DNA of 64,000 bases from Ricordea florida (GCA_949710005.1 OX453274.1:38989829-39053828); one strand, 5' to 3'; counted from the stretch's first letter, positions 46,765 through 55,670 are shown. Numbers and translations are program-made. The notes: a model not told the origin generated them from the letters alone.

Positions 46765-47985
46765 ATGAGTAAAAAAATCATGGCGGAAGAAATACCAATG
46801 GAAGATTTGTCTAAAGGAACTGATGATGATGATGATTATGATTGGGATGATACAACTTTTCAAACCCCAAATACATCTACAAGCCGCATAGAATATCCCG
46901 GTTATGATGAGGATGAAGGAAGAAGACGAGCAGAATGGGATATGCCCTCTGAAAGAATTAATTTAGGCGATGAGGATTATGATAGAAGGGTTGAAGCAGG
47001 ACAATATCTAAAACGTTATTTTCCCGAATTCAATCCGAGGGATGCGTCATTTAATGTTGAATTTGAAGAAGACGGAAGTATAACCGGGGTATTAAGTGGT
47101 AGGAAAGATGCTAAGAAGCATATCATACTTGATAAAGATAAAAATCTTAGGCTTGAAGATTTACCAAAAACATTTAGAAAAGAACTGGGTGCTGATTATG
47201 AAACAATGTTGGAAAAATATAATAATGCCCAGTTAGATTTGAGGAAATCCATTGAGAAAAATAAGGAATTAGATAATGCATTGCAAGGATTGAAAGCAAC
47301 AGCAGAAGTATATCCTCTGGAGATTGAACGATATGCGGAAAGAGAAAAAGAACTTAGGGAATTCATTGAGAGACAACAGGTGCAAAAAGCAGAGACTAAA
47401 AGTCTTTTCGACCAAACAGTTAAACAGAATGTGGAATTAAAAATACAAGCGGAAAAACTTTTGGAAGAGGTAAAATTATACAAAGAAGAAATAGACAAAT
47501 ATAAGAAGGGCAAATCAAATGAAACAAAATTAAAACAAAGCAATGAACGATTAAAATCAGAGGTTGATAAATTAAAAGAACGGCTTAGTAATAAAACAAT
47601 TTCGGGTGAAGAACAATTATCAGATATTGAGGGCCGAAAAGATGAAATACTTAAAAATTTACCGTTACGGGAGAAACTAAAGTATATCTTCAAAAAGTAT
47701 GGTTTTACAGTTTTTGCTGTTCTAAGTGCCGCGGGCGCCATCATTGGGGTAATAGTTTCTAATCTTTCAAAAGGTTTATCTGCTTTGGGGAAAGGAGTTG
47801 GAAATGGTTTGAAAACTCTTGGGAAAAAACTGGGTGAAATATTACCAGGAATGGTCGGAGCCATAGTTAGCTTTCTTTTCAAAACCGCGGGTCAGGTTAT
47901 TGGATTTTTAGGTGAGAATGCTTGGCTTTTGATAATGGCCGTAGTTCTATATTTTGTGGAAAGTATAAAAAAGAAGAGAAAGTAA
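46765..47985 (+). CDS. Virion-module protein with coiled coil and C-terminal hydrophobic region
   Basis: 406 residues from ATG 46765 (an alternative ATG is at 46780). Orthologue of 23541-24479 but longer, owing to an extended central coiled coil (about residues 145-290). The C-terminus is nearly the same as in Polinton 1: KKYGFTVFAVLSAAGAIIGV, VSNLSKGLSALGKGVG, LPGMVGAIVSFLFKTAG and a last membrane helix. TCTAAAGATTTCATACTGATG precedes the start. Confidence 0.7.
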   Translation: MSKKIMAEEIPMEDLSKGTDDDDDYDWDDTTFQTPNTSTSRIEYPGYDEDEGRRRAEWDMPSERINLGDEDYDRRVEAGQYLKRYFPEFNPRDASFNVEFEEDGSITGVLSGRKDAKKHIILDKDKNLRLEDLPKTFRKELGADYETMLEKYNNAQLDLRKSIEKNKELDNALQGLKATAEVYPLEIERYAEREKELREFIERQQVQKAETKSLFDQTVKQNVELKIQAEKLLEEVKLYKEEIDKYKKGKSNETKLKQSNERLKSEVDKLKERLSNKTISGEEQLSDIEGRKDEILKNLPLREKLKYIFKKYGFTVFAVLSAAGAIIGVIVSNLSKGLSALGKGVGNGLKTLGKKLGEILPGMVGAIVSFLFKTAGQVIGFLGENAWLLIMAVVLYFVESIKKKRK

Positions 47986-48023
47986 CAAATTTAAAGACAT
48001 CATAACGTTCAGTAAAATACAAT

Positions 48024-48644
48024 ATGGGTGAATACAATGGAATTTATCCTCAATTACCTAATAATAATTTTCAAACGCAAAGCGGAGATAATTTGATTAA
48101 TTTCAGACTACAAAAATCAAGCGAGGTATTACAAAATCTCGAGAAGGAAATTAAACATTACGAAGAAGTGAGGAAAAAATATAATAGGGCGAGAGGAATA
48201 TGTACAAAAATTAGTGTTTCTGGCGGATTTATTTCAGTTCTTCTATCAGCAAGCGGATTAGGAACTTCTCTCACGGGTTTTGGTGCTGTTATTGGTATAC
48301 CTTTGGGCGTGGTTGGGGGTGTTTTTGGAGGTTTGTCGATTGGATTTGGTTTTGCCTCTAAAAGTCTTTCTGGTAAAGTTAGTAAACACGAACAAACCGT
48401 TGCAATTGCAAAATCAAAATTAAACACCATTAGCGATTTAGTCTCAAAAGCTCTGAAAGATAATGTTATATCCGATCAAGAATTTTCTATAATTTTAGCA
48501 GAATTGGAAAAGTTTCAAAAACTAAAACAAGAAATACGACAAAAATTCAGAAAAGATTCAGAAAAAAACTTCGACATGAGTATGATAAGGAAGAAAGTTC
48601 GAGAAGATCTATTAAAAGAACTTACCGGAGGGAAAGGACATTAA
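48024..48644 (+). CDS. Virion-module membrane protein, coiled coil plus two helices
   Basis: 206 residues, orthologue of 22083-22685 (MGEYxxIYP start; the KHYEEVRKKYNRARG coiled coil; a GLGTSLTGFGAVIGIPLGVVGG double segment; VISDQEFSIILAELEKFQKLK; KELTGGKG end). A TTTAAAGACATC motif lies about 30 bases upstream. Confidence 0.7.
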   Translation: MGEYNGIYPQLPNNNFQTQSGDNLINFRLQKSSEVLQNLEKEIKHYEEVRKKYNRARGICTKISVSGGFISVLLSASGLGTSLTGFGAVIGIPLGVVGGVFGGLSIGFGFASKSLSGKVSKHEQTVAIAKSKLNTISDLVSKALKDNVISDQEFSIILAELEKFQKLKQEIRQKFRKDSEKNFDMSMIRKKVREDLLKELTGGKGH

Positions 48645-48704
48645 AACTGGTATATGAGAAAACTGAAGTTGGGTGTAATTGTTTTGCGGGGGTTAATTGA
48701 TTTT

Positions 48705-48759
48705 ACATCTTATTCTTAATCTAAAGATCAGAAAAATTGGAAAACAAAGAATAAGATGT
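48705..48759 (+). promoter_or_regulatory. Inverted repeat enclosing a CTAAAGAT promoter motif
   Basis: 13-bp perfect arms ACATCTTATTCTT (48705-48717) and AAGAATAAGATGT (48747-48759) around AATCTAAAGATCAG. The right arm includes the ATG of the next gene (48756), so folding of the transcript could also affect translation. Confidence 0.5.
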
Positions 48760-50351
48760 TATTGGACGATTTCAAAACTAGGTATCCAAAAGCTAACTTG
48801 GAAAAATTTACATTTGTTAATGATTCATTCGGGGGGTATATTGAATGGAAAGTTAATGGAACAACAATTATGTCGAATGACGATCCTTCCGGAAAAACCT
48901 GGACTGAAAATCTTTCTAATAATTTGAAACCATTATTATGGGAAGATTTGGGGGTTGAAAATAAAGTTAAGGTAAGTTCATTTCCAAAAAGTTTAACATT
49001 TACAAAACAAACATATCCAATACCTGGAGTTAAATTCAATGAATTTACAAACGATGTATCAAAAATGATAAACTTTTTGGATATATATGTTTCTGAAAAA
49101 GATCATTTCACTGCGGCAATGACAAATGTATTTAAAAATCAGACTGTAGGGCTTACTAGTGGAAAAGAAGCAAGAGCTTGGCTAAATAAACCAAATATTA
49201 ATCACTGGCCACAACAATTAAACATGGCGGTTTGGTGTGCAACATCTGGTTGCGGCGTTAGTTTAATTGAAATTTTAATTTACCCAAGAGTTATTAGAAG
49301 TTTTTTTGTTTTTCACGTATATTTTACAATAAGAAGAATATGACATGAATTAAATGTACCATTACCCGGCGAACAAACTTTTTCTTCAAAAAATAACCCA
49401 TACAACAAAAATGTTTATAATAGATTGTGCGCAGAATTTGGGTTAAGCAATAATCAAGATTTTAAAGGATGGAATAAACCTTTAGCCGATTTTAGATTTA
49501 AGGGCGGAGCAAACCATGGAGTTGGAGATGTATTCATTGATTATGGAAAAGGATACATCCCTCCTGGAGGTGGTAGTTCACAAGCAGTAGGAGGAGGAAA
49601 TCAAAACGTAAGAATTATCCATCCTAATGATCCTGATTCAAATATTTGGCCTAGTGAAAGAAATAAATTTGCGGATTATGGCGGTAAAGATGAGAATTTA
49701 ATATCTATGCTACGAAATGATCATTTTGTAGATTTTCAATACGCATGGTTTATACCAGAATCTGGTTATGGTTTAACAAAAGCTGGATTGGGTAGAATAA
49801 ATAGATCAGTTGAGGCTTTTGTTTATTGTATATTGGGGGCTCAAGTTAATACTAGAAATTCTATTGTGGGTAATGGCGGCGGAGCAATCGAAACGCAAAA
49901 TGAATTCAAAGCATTATTTGAAAGTAGTGTGATAGAAAATGATATTTCTAAATCCATTCAAAATTACCAAAAATCTGTGCAGGAAACCAAATTACGGCTT
50001 GATTTGGCTGTTGCTCCTGGAGTTTGGTTGATGCCAAGTAATTTAATTATAAATACAGAAAGTATTGTCGGGTACAATAATAATCTGAAAATAGCTACAG
50101 AAGATATGAAATTTGGGGAAAATAATTCAATAAATGTTGAAACAAAAAATGTTGGAATACCTAATAGTTTAGGAACATCAAAGGTTTTATTAAATACCAA
50201 TCCGCAACCAAAGAAACCTAAATTAAGTGAAAACGATAAATCAGACAAAACATATGAATCTACTAATATAGAAACATCTTCTTCTCATCAAAATAATCTT
50301 ATTGTTTTAATTCTTACCGGAGGATTATTATCCTGGTTTTTATTTCGTTAA
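48756..50351 (+). pseudogene. Large membrane-anchored virion-module protein, one in-frame TGA
   Basis: Orthologue of the 511-residue Polinton 1 protein. 195 codons, TGA at 49341-49343, then the same frame continues to 50351. The aligned residue in Polinton 1 is leucine, so the stop is a nonsense change and not a recoded Trp. Conserved blocks lie on both sides: WPQQLNMAVWCATSGCG before it, AEAFVYC-like and LGAQVNTRNSIVG, LDLAVAPGVWLMPSN after it. C-terminal membrane anchor LIVLILTGGLLSWFLF. The encoded part ends before the anchor, so the element probably could not assemble as it stands. Confidence 0.8.
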
Positions 50352-50408
50352 TGTTTTGATTATTCAATCTAAGGCCAATTTAAAGATGAGTTTAATGTAA
50401 TCAAAACA
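50352..50408 (+). promoter_or_regulatory. Inverted repeat enclosing a TTTAAAGAT promoter motif
   Basis: 11-bp arms TGTTTTGATTA (50352-50362) and TAATCAAAACA (50398-50408) around CAATTTAAAGATGAG. It begins directly after the upstream stop and ends 3 bases before the next ATG. Confidence 0.5.
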
Positions 50409-50411
50409 AAA

Positions 50412-51044
50412 ATGTTGAGTATTACAATGTACGATTCAGAAACTAGAATTTATTTAGATCCGCCGCTGAAAAATCTTCGGGAGATACAGCTCCTGGATTG
50501 TAATATACAAACCAAAAGATTGATTAATTTCAAGGACGAACAGACAATATTATATGGCAAGAATCAGAGCTTCATAATTCAACCGGGCACATATTCTCTT
50601 AGAGGCATTCAATCAATCTTTCTTAATGATCCTGGTCTGGAAAAAATAACAATAATTGAGACTGATACTATTGACTATCTTTATTCAAATAAGAACTCCA
50701 AAGTTATAATTACTAGAGGATTGTCAATTGGTTTAGGAGTTCCTATAGTTTTAGATCCTGGTAAATTATACCCCATAAATATACAGATTAGGGAACCTTT
50801 GAGACTTATGTGTAGTATAGTGGATAATAAATCGTCATATATGAATAACACCAAATATGGAGAACTTGTGAAACTCGCACCATCTAATTTGCTAGCAAAC
50901 ATACCCTCAAAGGATTATCCGACAATTCCGGTTCAAAAATATGAGAGTCCCATAAACCACTTTGATTTAACTGTCTTAGACAATGAATGGAAAAAACTTA
51001 ATTTAAGGGGATTGCCAATAACTTTTAGTTTAAGATTTAGATAA
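50412..51044 (+). CDS. Candidate minor capsid (penton-like) protein
   Basis: 210 residues, orthologue of 22717-23346, intact. Shared MLSITMY, PPL, EIQLLDC, IQPGTYSLRGI, IETDTIDYLYSNK, PGKLYPINIQI, LLANIPSxDYPTIPVQ and a final ITFSxRFR. Beta-rich and without membrane segments. Single jelly-roll assignment is inference from size and family context. Confidence 0.6.
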   Translation: MLSITMYDSETRIYLDPPLKNLREIQLLDCNIQTKRLINFKDEQTILYGKNQSFIIQPGTYSLRGIQSIFLNDPGLEKITIIETDTIDYLYSNKNSKVIITRGLSIGLGVPIVLDPGKLYPINIQIREPLRLMCSIVDNKSSYMNNTKYGELVKLAPSNLLANIPSKDYPTIPVQKYESPINHFDLTVLDNEWKKLNLRGLPITFSLRFR

Positions 51045-51076
51045 ATTTCGGTGTAGCTGGCCCTTCTGGCCTTTTT

Positions 51077-51106
51077 GTTATGTAACCATTATTTGAGTTA
51101 TATAAC
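51077..51106. terminator. Bidirectional hairpin between convergent genes
   Basis: GTTATGTAAC (51077-51086) and GTTATATAAC (51097-51106), 10-base loop. It has the same stem sequence as the hairpin at 45815-45845 and again lies between convergent stops (51044 plus, 51119 minus). Confidence 0.6.
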
Positions 51107-51118
51107 ATAATTTTTTAA

Positions 51119-51847
51119 CTAATCTTCTTCACCAAATACCTCTTCTTTCAAAAACTTTAACTCTTCAAAATCAATACACCAATCTAAATATCTAGTTGGG
51201 TGCCAAGCAGCAACCATTAGTTCCTCGTGTAATTCTTTATAGAATTTGCGTTTGTGTATTGCTTTCATTAAATCATCATTTAAATCTTTGTAAAATTTAT
51301 TTTTATGTTCTACCTTGAGAGGATTTATTTCTATCATTATATCAATAAAATCAATAATAAAATTATTATCAAACTTATTAATATCACATTCCTTATCATA
51401 ATAACCAAAATACCCTGGTACTCCCCCATAATCAATTTGGCAAAGATATTCCTCATAAGCGGCATCATCATCATTATCAACGCCATTTTTTGAATTTAAT
51501 AAATCTTTACGAAACTTAAATTTGAGCCATTCATTTTCATCAACATTTGCTTTAAAAAATTCGTTTGCGCAATTTAATGAATCTTTTACAAACTTTTCAA
51601 CGCATATCCCATTAACACAAAATTCTTCCTCAGTTTTATAGTTAATAACGTGCCCATTACCTTCATCATCATTATAAATAATGCCAAAATGAATACCACT
51701 ATTTTCAACAATAAAACCGCGAATTTTTGATATAATTTTTAACAAATCCTTTTTGATTTCTTCTATAAAATCGCAAAAACCCAGTTCTTTTTCATTTTCG
51801 TAATTTAAATAAAAATTTTCTTCCCATCTATATATTTGTCTTTCCAT
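51119..51847 (-). CDS. Polinton 2 accessory protein with C-terminal WHPxR motif
   Basis: 242 residues, acidic, N-rich. C-terminus LHEELMVAAWHPTRYLDWCIDFEEL matches the motif of the Polinton 1 end genes, while the rest has diverged beyond recognition. No domain recognised. A conserved C-terminal motif with a free-running body suggests the tail binds a conserved partner. Confidence 0.65.
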   Translation of the reverse strand: MERQIYRWEENFYLNYENEKELGFCDFIEEIKKDLLKIISKIRGFIVENSGIHFGIIYNDDEGNGHVINYKTEEEFCVNGICVEKFVKDSLNCANEFFKANVDENEWLKFKFRKDLLNSKNGVDNDDDAAYEEYLCQIDYGGVPGYFGYYDKECDINKFDNNFIIDFIDIMIEINPLKVEHKNKFYKDLNDDLMKAIHKRKFYKELHEELMVAAWHPTRYLDWCIDFEELKFLKEEVFGEED

Positions 51848-51941
51848 CTTTTATTTTTATTATATATTTTATCTTTTTAAATATCAATTTTTTATTAAAC
51901 CAAAATAAAGGTTTCATAACGCAACCACTCATTCTTCGCTT

Positions 51942-52397
51942 TTATTTTAAATCATTTAATAATTTCATTCTGCAAGCCTTGCAAGAGGCTTTTTGCTTGC
52001 CATGTTCACAAATTTGTGATCCCCCGCATTCTTTACATTGTTGTTTTTGTTTATTGTGTTCACATATTTGTGATCCCGCACATTCCTTACAACATTGTTT
52101 TTGTTTATTGTGTTCACATATTTGTGATCCCGCACATTCCTTACATCGATATTTATATTTATTATGCTCACAATTATATCCATTACATTCGCTACAAAAT
52201 TTTTTTATTTTCTCATGATCACAAATAATTCTGCTAATGGGGAAAACTTTTTCAATTAAATCAGTAATTTCCTCATCTTCAAAATTTGAAATTTCATCAA
52301 TTAGTTCTTGCTTACTCATTTTTGCTCTTCCTTTAATTTTAAGATCTTTCGCTATTATTTTTAGTTCATAAATATATAAATCTCTTAACCGATCCAT
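51942..52397 (-). CDS. SAP-like domain fused to CxHxxxKxxCKxC repeats
   Basis: 151 residues from ATG 52397, which lies inside the right TIR. N-terminal SAP-like helices (LRDLYIYELKIIAKDLKIKG), related in position and sequence to the start of the polymerase at the other end, then about four 18-residue repeats (ICEHNKQKQQCKECGGSQ type). Probably a zinc- and DNA-binding protein. The same repeat type is a stand-alone gene in Polinton 1 (18890-19474). Confidence 0.7.
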   Translation of the reverse strand: MDRLRDLYIYELKIIAKDLKIKGRAKMSKQELIDEISNFEDEEITDLIEKVFPISRIICDHEKIKKFCSECNGYNCEHNKYKYRCKECAGSQICEHNKQKQCCKECAGSQICEHNKQKQQCKECGGSQICEHGKQKASCKACRMKLLNDLK

Positions 52398-52585
52398 AAT
52401 TACTTTTGTAGAAAATATCAAATCTTTAAACCATTTTTCAAATTTTTAATCTCCCTGTCCGAGAAATATTACCCAATAAATCTCTGATTAAATCTCTGTT
52501 TAAATTTGAAAACGAATTTAGCTTATAAGCTAAAAAATCCCTGTCAAAATTCCTGTGGTCCAAACCCGTACTTTTCCCCCTCTCT
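52381..52585 (-). repeat. Polinton 2 right TIR
   Basis: 205-bp inverted copy of 36160-36364, with a single mismatch seen. The near-identity of the TIRs points to a recent insertion or to recent end correction. Confidence 0.92.
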
Positions 52586-52703
52586 CCGTTTTAGAAAACC
52601 CAGTTCTCAAAAACGGCTCAGTAAACCCCTCTCAAATTTATATCACACAATCTACATCATCTTAGCTAAATTTTGATCTATGGTTGACTCAAATCGGTTC
52701 AGT
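52586..52703 (-). repeat. Host repeat array, last inverted unit
   Basis: Resumes the inverted unit cut at 36159 (CGGCTCAGTAAA, a TTTATATCACACA block, then a TTTTGATCTATGG block) and stops at about 52703, within the CAGTG phrase. Confidence 0.75.
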
Positions 52704-54886
52704 GTCATCCATTAGTGAACTGTTGACCAAAATATAAAAGTCAAGACACAGAACCGTTTTGTTAACTGGGCTGGTTGAATATATGGCTTTCCTGTTAGAT
52801 AGTGAAGAATAGTAAGTTGTAATCTACCTCTGACGGCTAGTGGCTGTGGCGTTGTTTAGCGCAGAGGCTTTGTTCCATAAAAGTCCTTGACATTTGGATT
52901 TACGGTCGGTGAAATGTATACTTTAAGGCGGGAAGCTGCATTAACCGTGGCGTACGTAAGGAAATGTTGCTGAGAAAAGAAGCGTGCACGGTGGTATGGA
53001 GGCGTGTAATTAAATTAGATTGGCTCGTGCAGGTGGGAATGCTTTGCGTGTTCACTGATGCGTAAGCATATTCTGTGGAGACAAGGCTAGCATCATGAAG
53101 CTAGACTTGTTGTCAATACGACAGCGCTCCCAAAAGAACTTTTGGAGTGCAGCGCGGTAATAGCGGCCCAGTTAAATAGAAAAGGGAAAAGGAAACTGGG
53201 CCGTATTGCAGCGTGTCGATCCACGGAAGTGAGAGATTACTCGAGGATAACTGTTGAACAGCAAGCATGCCTCTCTTGGCAAAATGAGTTTAAGAATTGG
53301 GTGTTTTTAAGTGCAAAAAGGGTTTAGGGGTGGGTTTGACGGAGCCAAAGCATGGCTGTTGAAGAGTTACCTTAAAAAGAATGTTTAGAGGAGTATGTCC
53401 TGTCCTACACAAAAGAAGTTTTCATTACCCATGATGCATCGGGGTACTAACTCATTCAGGATTCTCTAGGTTTTAAATGTAGCGAAGCGGTATAAGAGTC
53501 ACTACCGTTTTGTTTATTAATTTTACCGAAGAATGGTTGGCCGACCAACGCTAGATGTTTCATTTGAGGAGAATCAATCGAGTTTCAGTTTCACGACTCG
53601 TACACGAACATGAAACCTACCGCACGTGTAGTGTAGCCGCACGTTGGAATGCAAGGTAGTAGCGAAAGTTTAGCGAGTTTATTACTATAAATTGATTTCT
53701 TCAAGCCGGGCCTTCCAGATTCAGAACTTGGAGCGAGCAAGAAATGTACGTAAATGTCAACATACGTGGATGTGATGTTATTTCTGTTCAAGCCAGTGAT
53801 TCAATTTATATGAGGAACAATGTTAACTATATGATTAGATCACAATTTACAAAATCTCCCTATAGATGTTTTTGAGACATTATGGACAGTACGAAAAAGT
53901 GCGTTTTTATTTGTGGAGTGATGTATTGACATCGATCCCTGTAGCAATTTGGATAAATTAATAGACTGTATTAATTCATTAATCTTGAAAATAAACTTTG
54001 TATGTTTATGGGTGATTTTAATATTGACCGACCTCTTAAAAATTGGTACTCACACCGATTGAGAATCATTTGGGCTGATGCCTCCAATTTTTCAACCAAC
54101 ACGATTAATCACTGACCACTCAGTTTCAAAAAATTGTAATGAATTTTCATATCTAGCATCAGGCACAAAACTCTACAAGAGAGATTATTGTAAGTTCAGT
54201 GAGAGTGCATTACATTTACTTGATGATATTAGCTCAGGTACTTCTTCAAGGTGACGGAGATCCGTGGAGGAGATTTGATTCATTTTATAAGGAATAAACT
54301 CGAATTAGAGACATAAGCACATTACTATGAAGAAACTTTGTAGAAGAGAACTGAAATATTAATCCATTAAGCCATGGATAACTATAAAGGCAATCAAGAC
54401 CAATTTTTGTCGGAAGAATGCATAATATAAAAAATATCTTGAGACAAAAATTATCTACGTAGTATATTTGTCAATTGAAATATTATAGAAACATTATTCA
54501 TCATTTACTAAAAGCTGGTTACGGTAAATGCTGTAACATCTGATTTTGTCACAGTCCCGTACAAGTGGTATTCCTCCAGGATCAGACGCCTTAGGACACT
54601 CTAAAAAACTGTATACTTTGGTGAAAAGTACAAAGAAAGATTAAACGGTGCATCTCTCAAATGTAGACGTCAGTAAACAATAAAATGGCAAGTAAACTTA
54701 TCTGAAAAAAGTGTAAAATAGTGATAATTCACCCAAGGCCATCAATTTAAAAGTATAAAATTCAAGGCACTCACGCAAAACTTTGTTTAATAGAATAAAA
54801 TTGCTACAAATTAACCCTAAAAACTACATCATTCGACCTAAACAGAATTAAATTAACCTTTATCGCAACTAGCTTAAGGGTCAATG
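52704..54886. other. Subtelomeric DNA, nothing recognised
   Basis: About 2.2 kb without a convincing ORF, tRNA, repeat family or coding exon on either strand. Composition is host-like. It could include unrecognised exons or non-coding RNA. Confidence 0.5.
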
Positions 54887-55670
54887 GCTAACAATAACCC
54901 CAAGCGCCAACACTAACCCTAAACCTAAACCTATCACTAAAGAAAACCCTAAACCTAACCCTAAAGAAAACCATAAAACTAACTCTAACGCTAACCGTAA
55001 CGCTAACGCTAACGGTAACCCTAACCCTAACACTAACCCAAACGCTAACCCTAACAAAAACCCTATCGCTAACCCTGACCCTAAGAGTAATGCTAACGCT
55101 AATCCTAACCCTAAGACTAACTCTAAGACTAACCCTAACACTAACCCTAACACTAACCCTAACACTAACCCTAACAGTAACCCTAAGACTAACCCTAACA
55201 CTAACCCTAACACTAACCCTAACACTAACCCTAACACTAACCCTAAGACTAACCCTAACACTAACCCTAACACTAACCCTAACACTAACCCTAACACTAA
55301 CCCTAACACTAACCCTAAGACTAACCCTAAGACTAACCCTAAGACTAACCCTAAGACTAACCCTAACTCTAACCCTAAGACTAACCCTAACACTAACCCT
55401 AACAGTAACCCTAAGACTAACCCTAAGACTAACCCTAAGACTAACCCTAAGACTAACCCTAACACTAACCGTAAGACTAACCCTAACACTAACCCTAACA
55501 CTAACCCTAAGACTAACCCTAAGACTAACCCTAAGACTAACCCTAACTCTAACCCTAAGACTAACCCTAACACTAACCCTAAGACTAACCCTAACAGTAA
55601 CCCTAAGACTAACCCTAAGACTAACCCTAAGACTAACCCTAAGACTAACCCTAAGACTAACCCTAAGACT
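54887..55670 (-). repeat. Degenerate CCCTAA-type array, inverted relative to the telomere
   Basis: On the plus strand CCCTAA units, at first irregular, then from about 55105 a strict dimer: CCCTAA alternating with GACTAA or CACTAA. Larger blocks of these dimers repeat in turn. The G-rich strand here is the minus strand, opposite to the terminal array. Confidence 0.9.

Larger units (their letters stand above)
36160..52585 (+). mobile_element. Polinton/Maverick element 2, near-complete
   Basis: 16,426 bp with 205-bp TIRs starting AGAGAGGGGGAAAAG, flanked by 5-bp direct repeats CCGTT (36155-36159 and 52586-52590). It is inverted relative to Polinton 1, so their polymerase ends face each other. 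Strongly AT-rich coding sequence, unlike its neighbour. Polymerase and the large anchored protein each carry one TGA; all other genes are open. It is a different lineage from Polinton 1, not a recent duplicate. Strand is that of the polymerase and capsid module. Confidence 0.93.

Noticed and set aside
47196-47882. 228-residue antisense ORF
   Set aside because: Lies wholly opposite the 406-residue virion-module gene, is Ser/Phe-rich as expected of an antisense frame, and has no conserved counterpart.
40569-49343. TGA read as an amino acid in Polinton 2
   Set aside because: The aligned residues in Polinton 1 differ at the two sites and neither is Trp, and TGA is used as a genuine stop elsewhere in the same element.
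54881-55573. 230-residue LGLVLG-repeat ORF on the minus strand
   Set aside because: Produced by the CCCTAA-type hexamer array. The repeat has no stop in this frame; not a gene.
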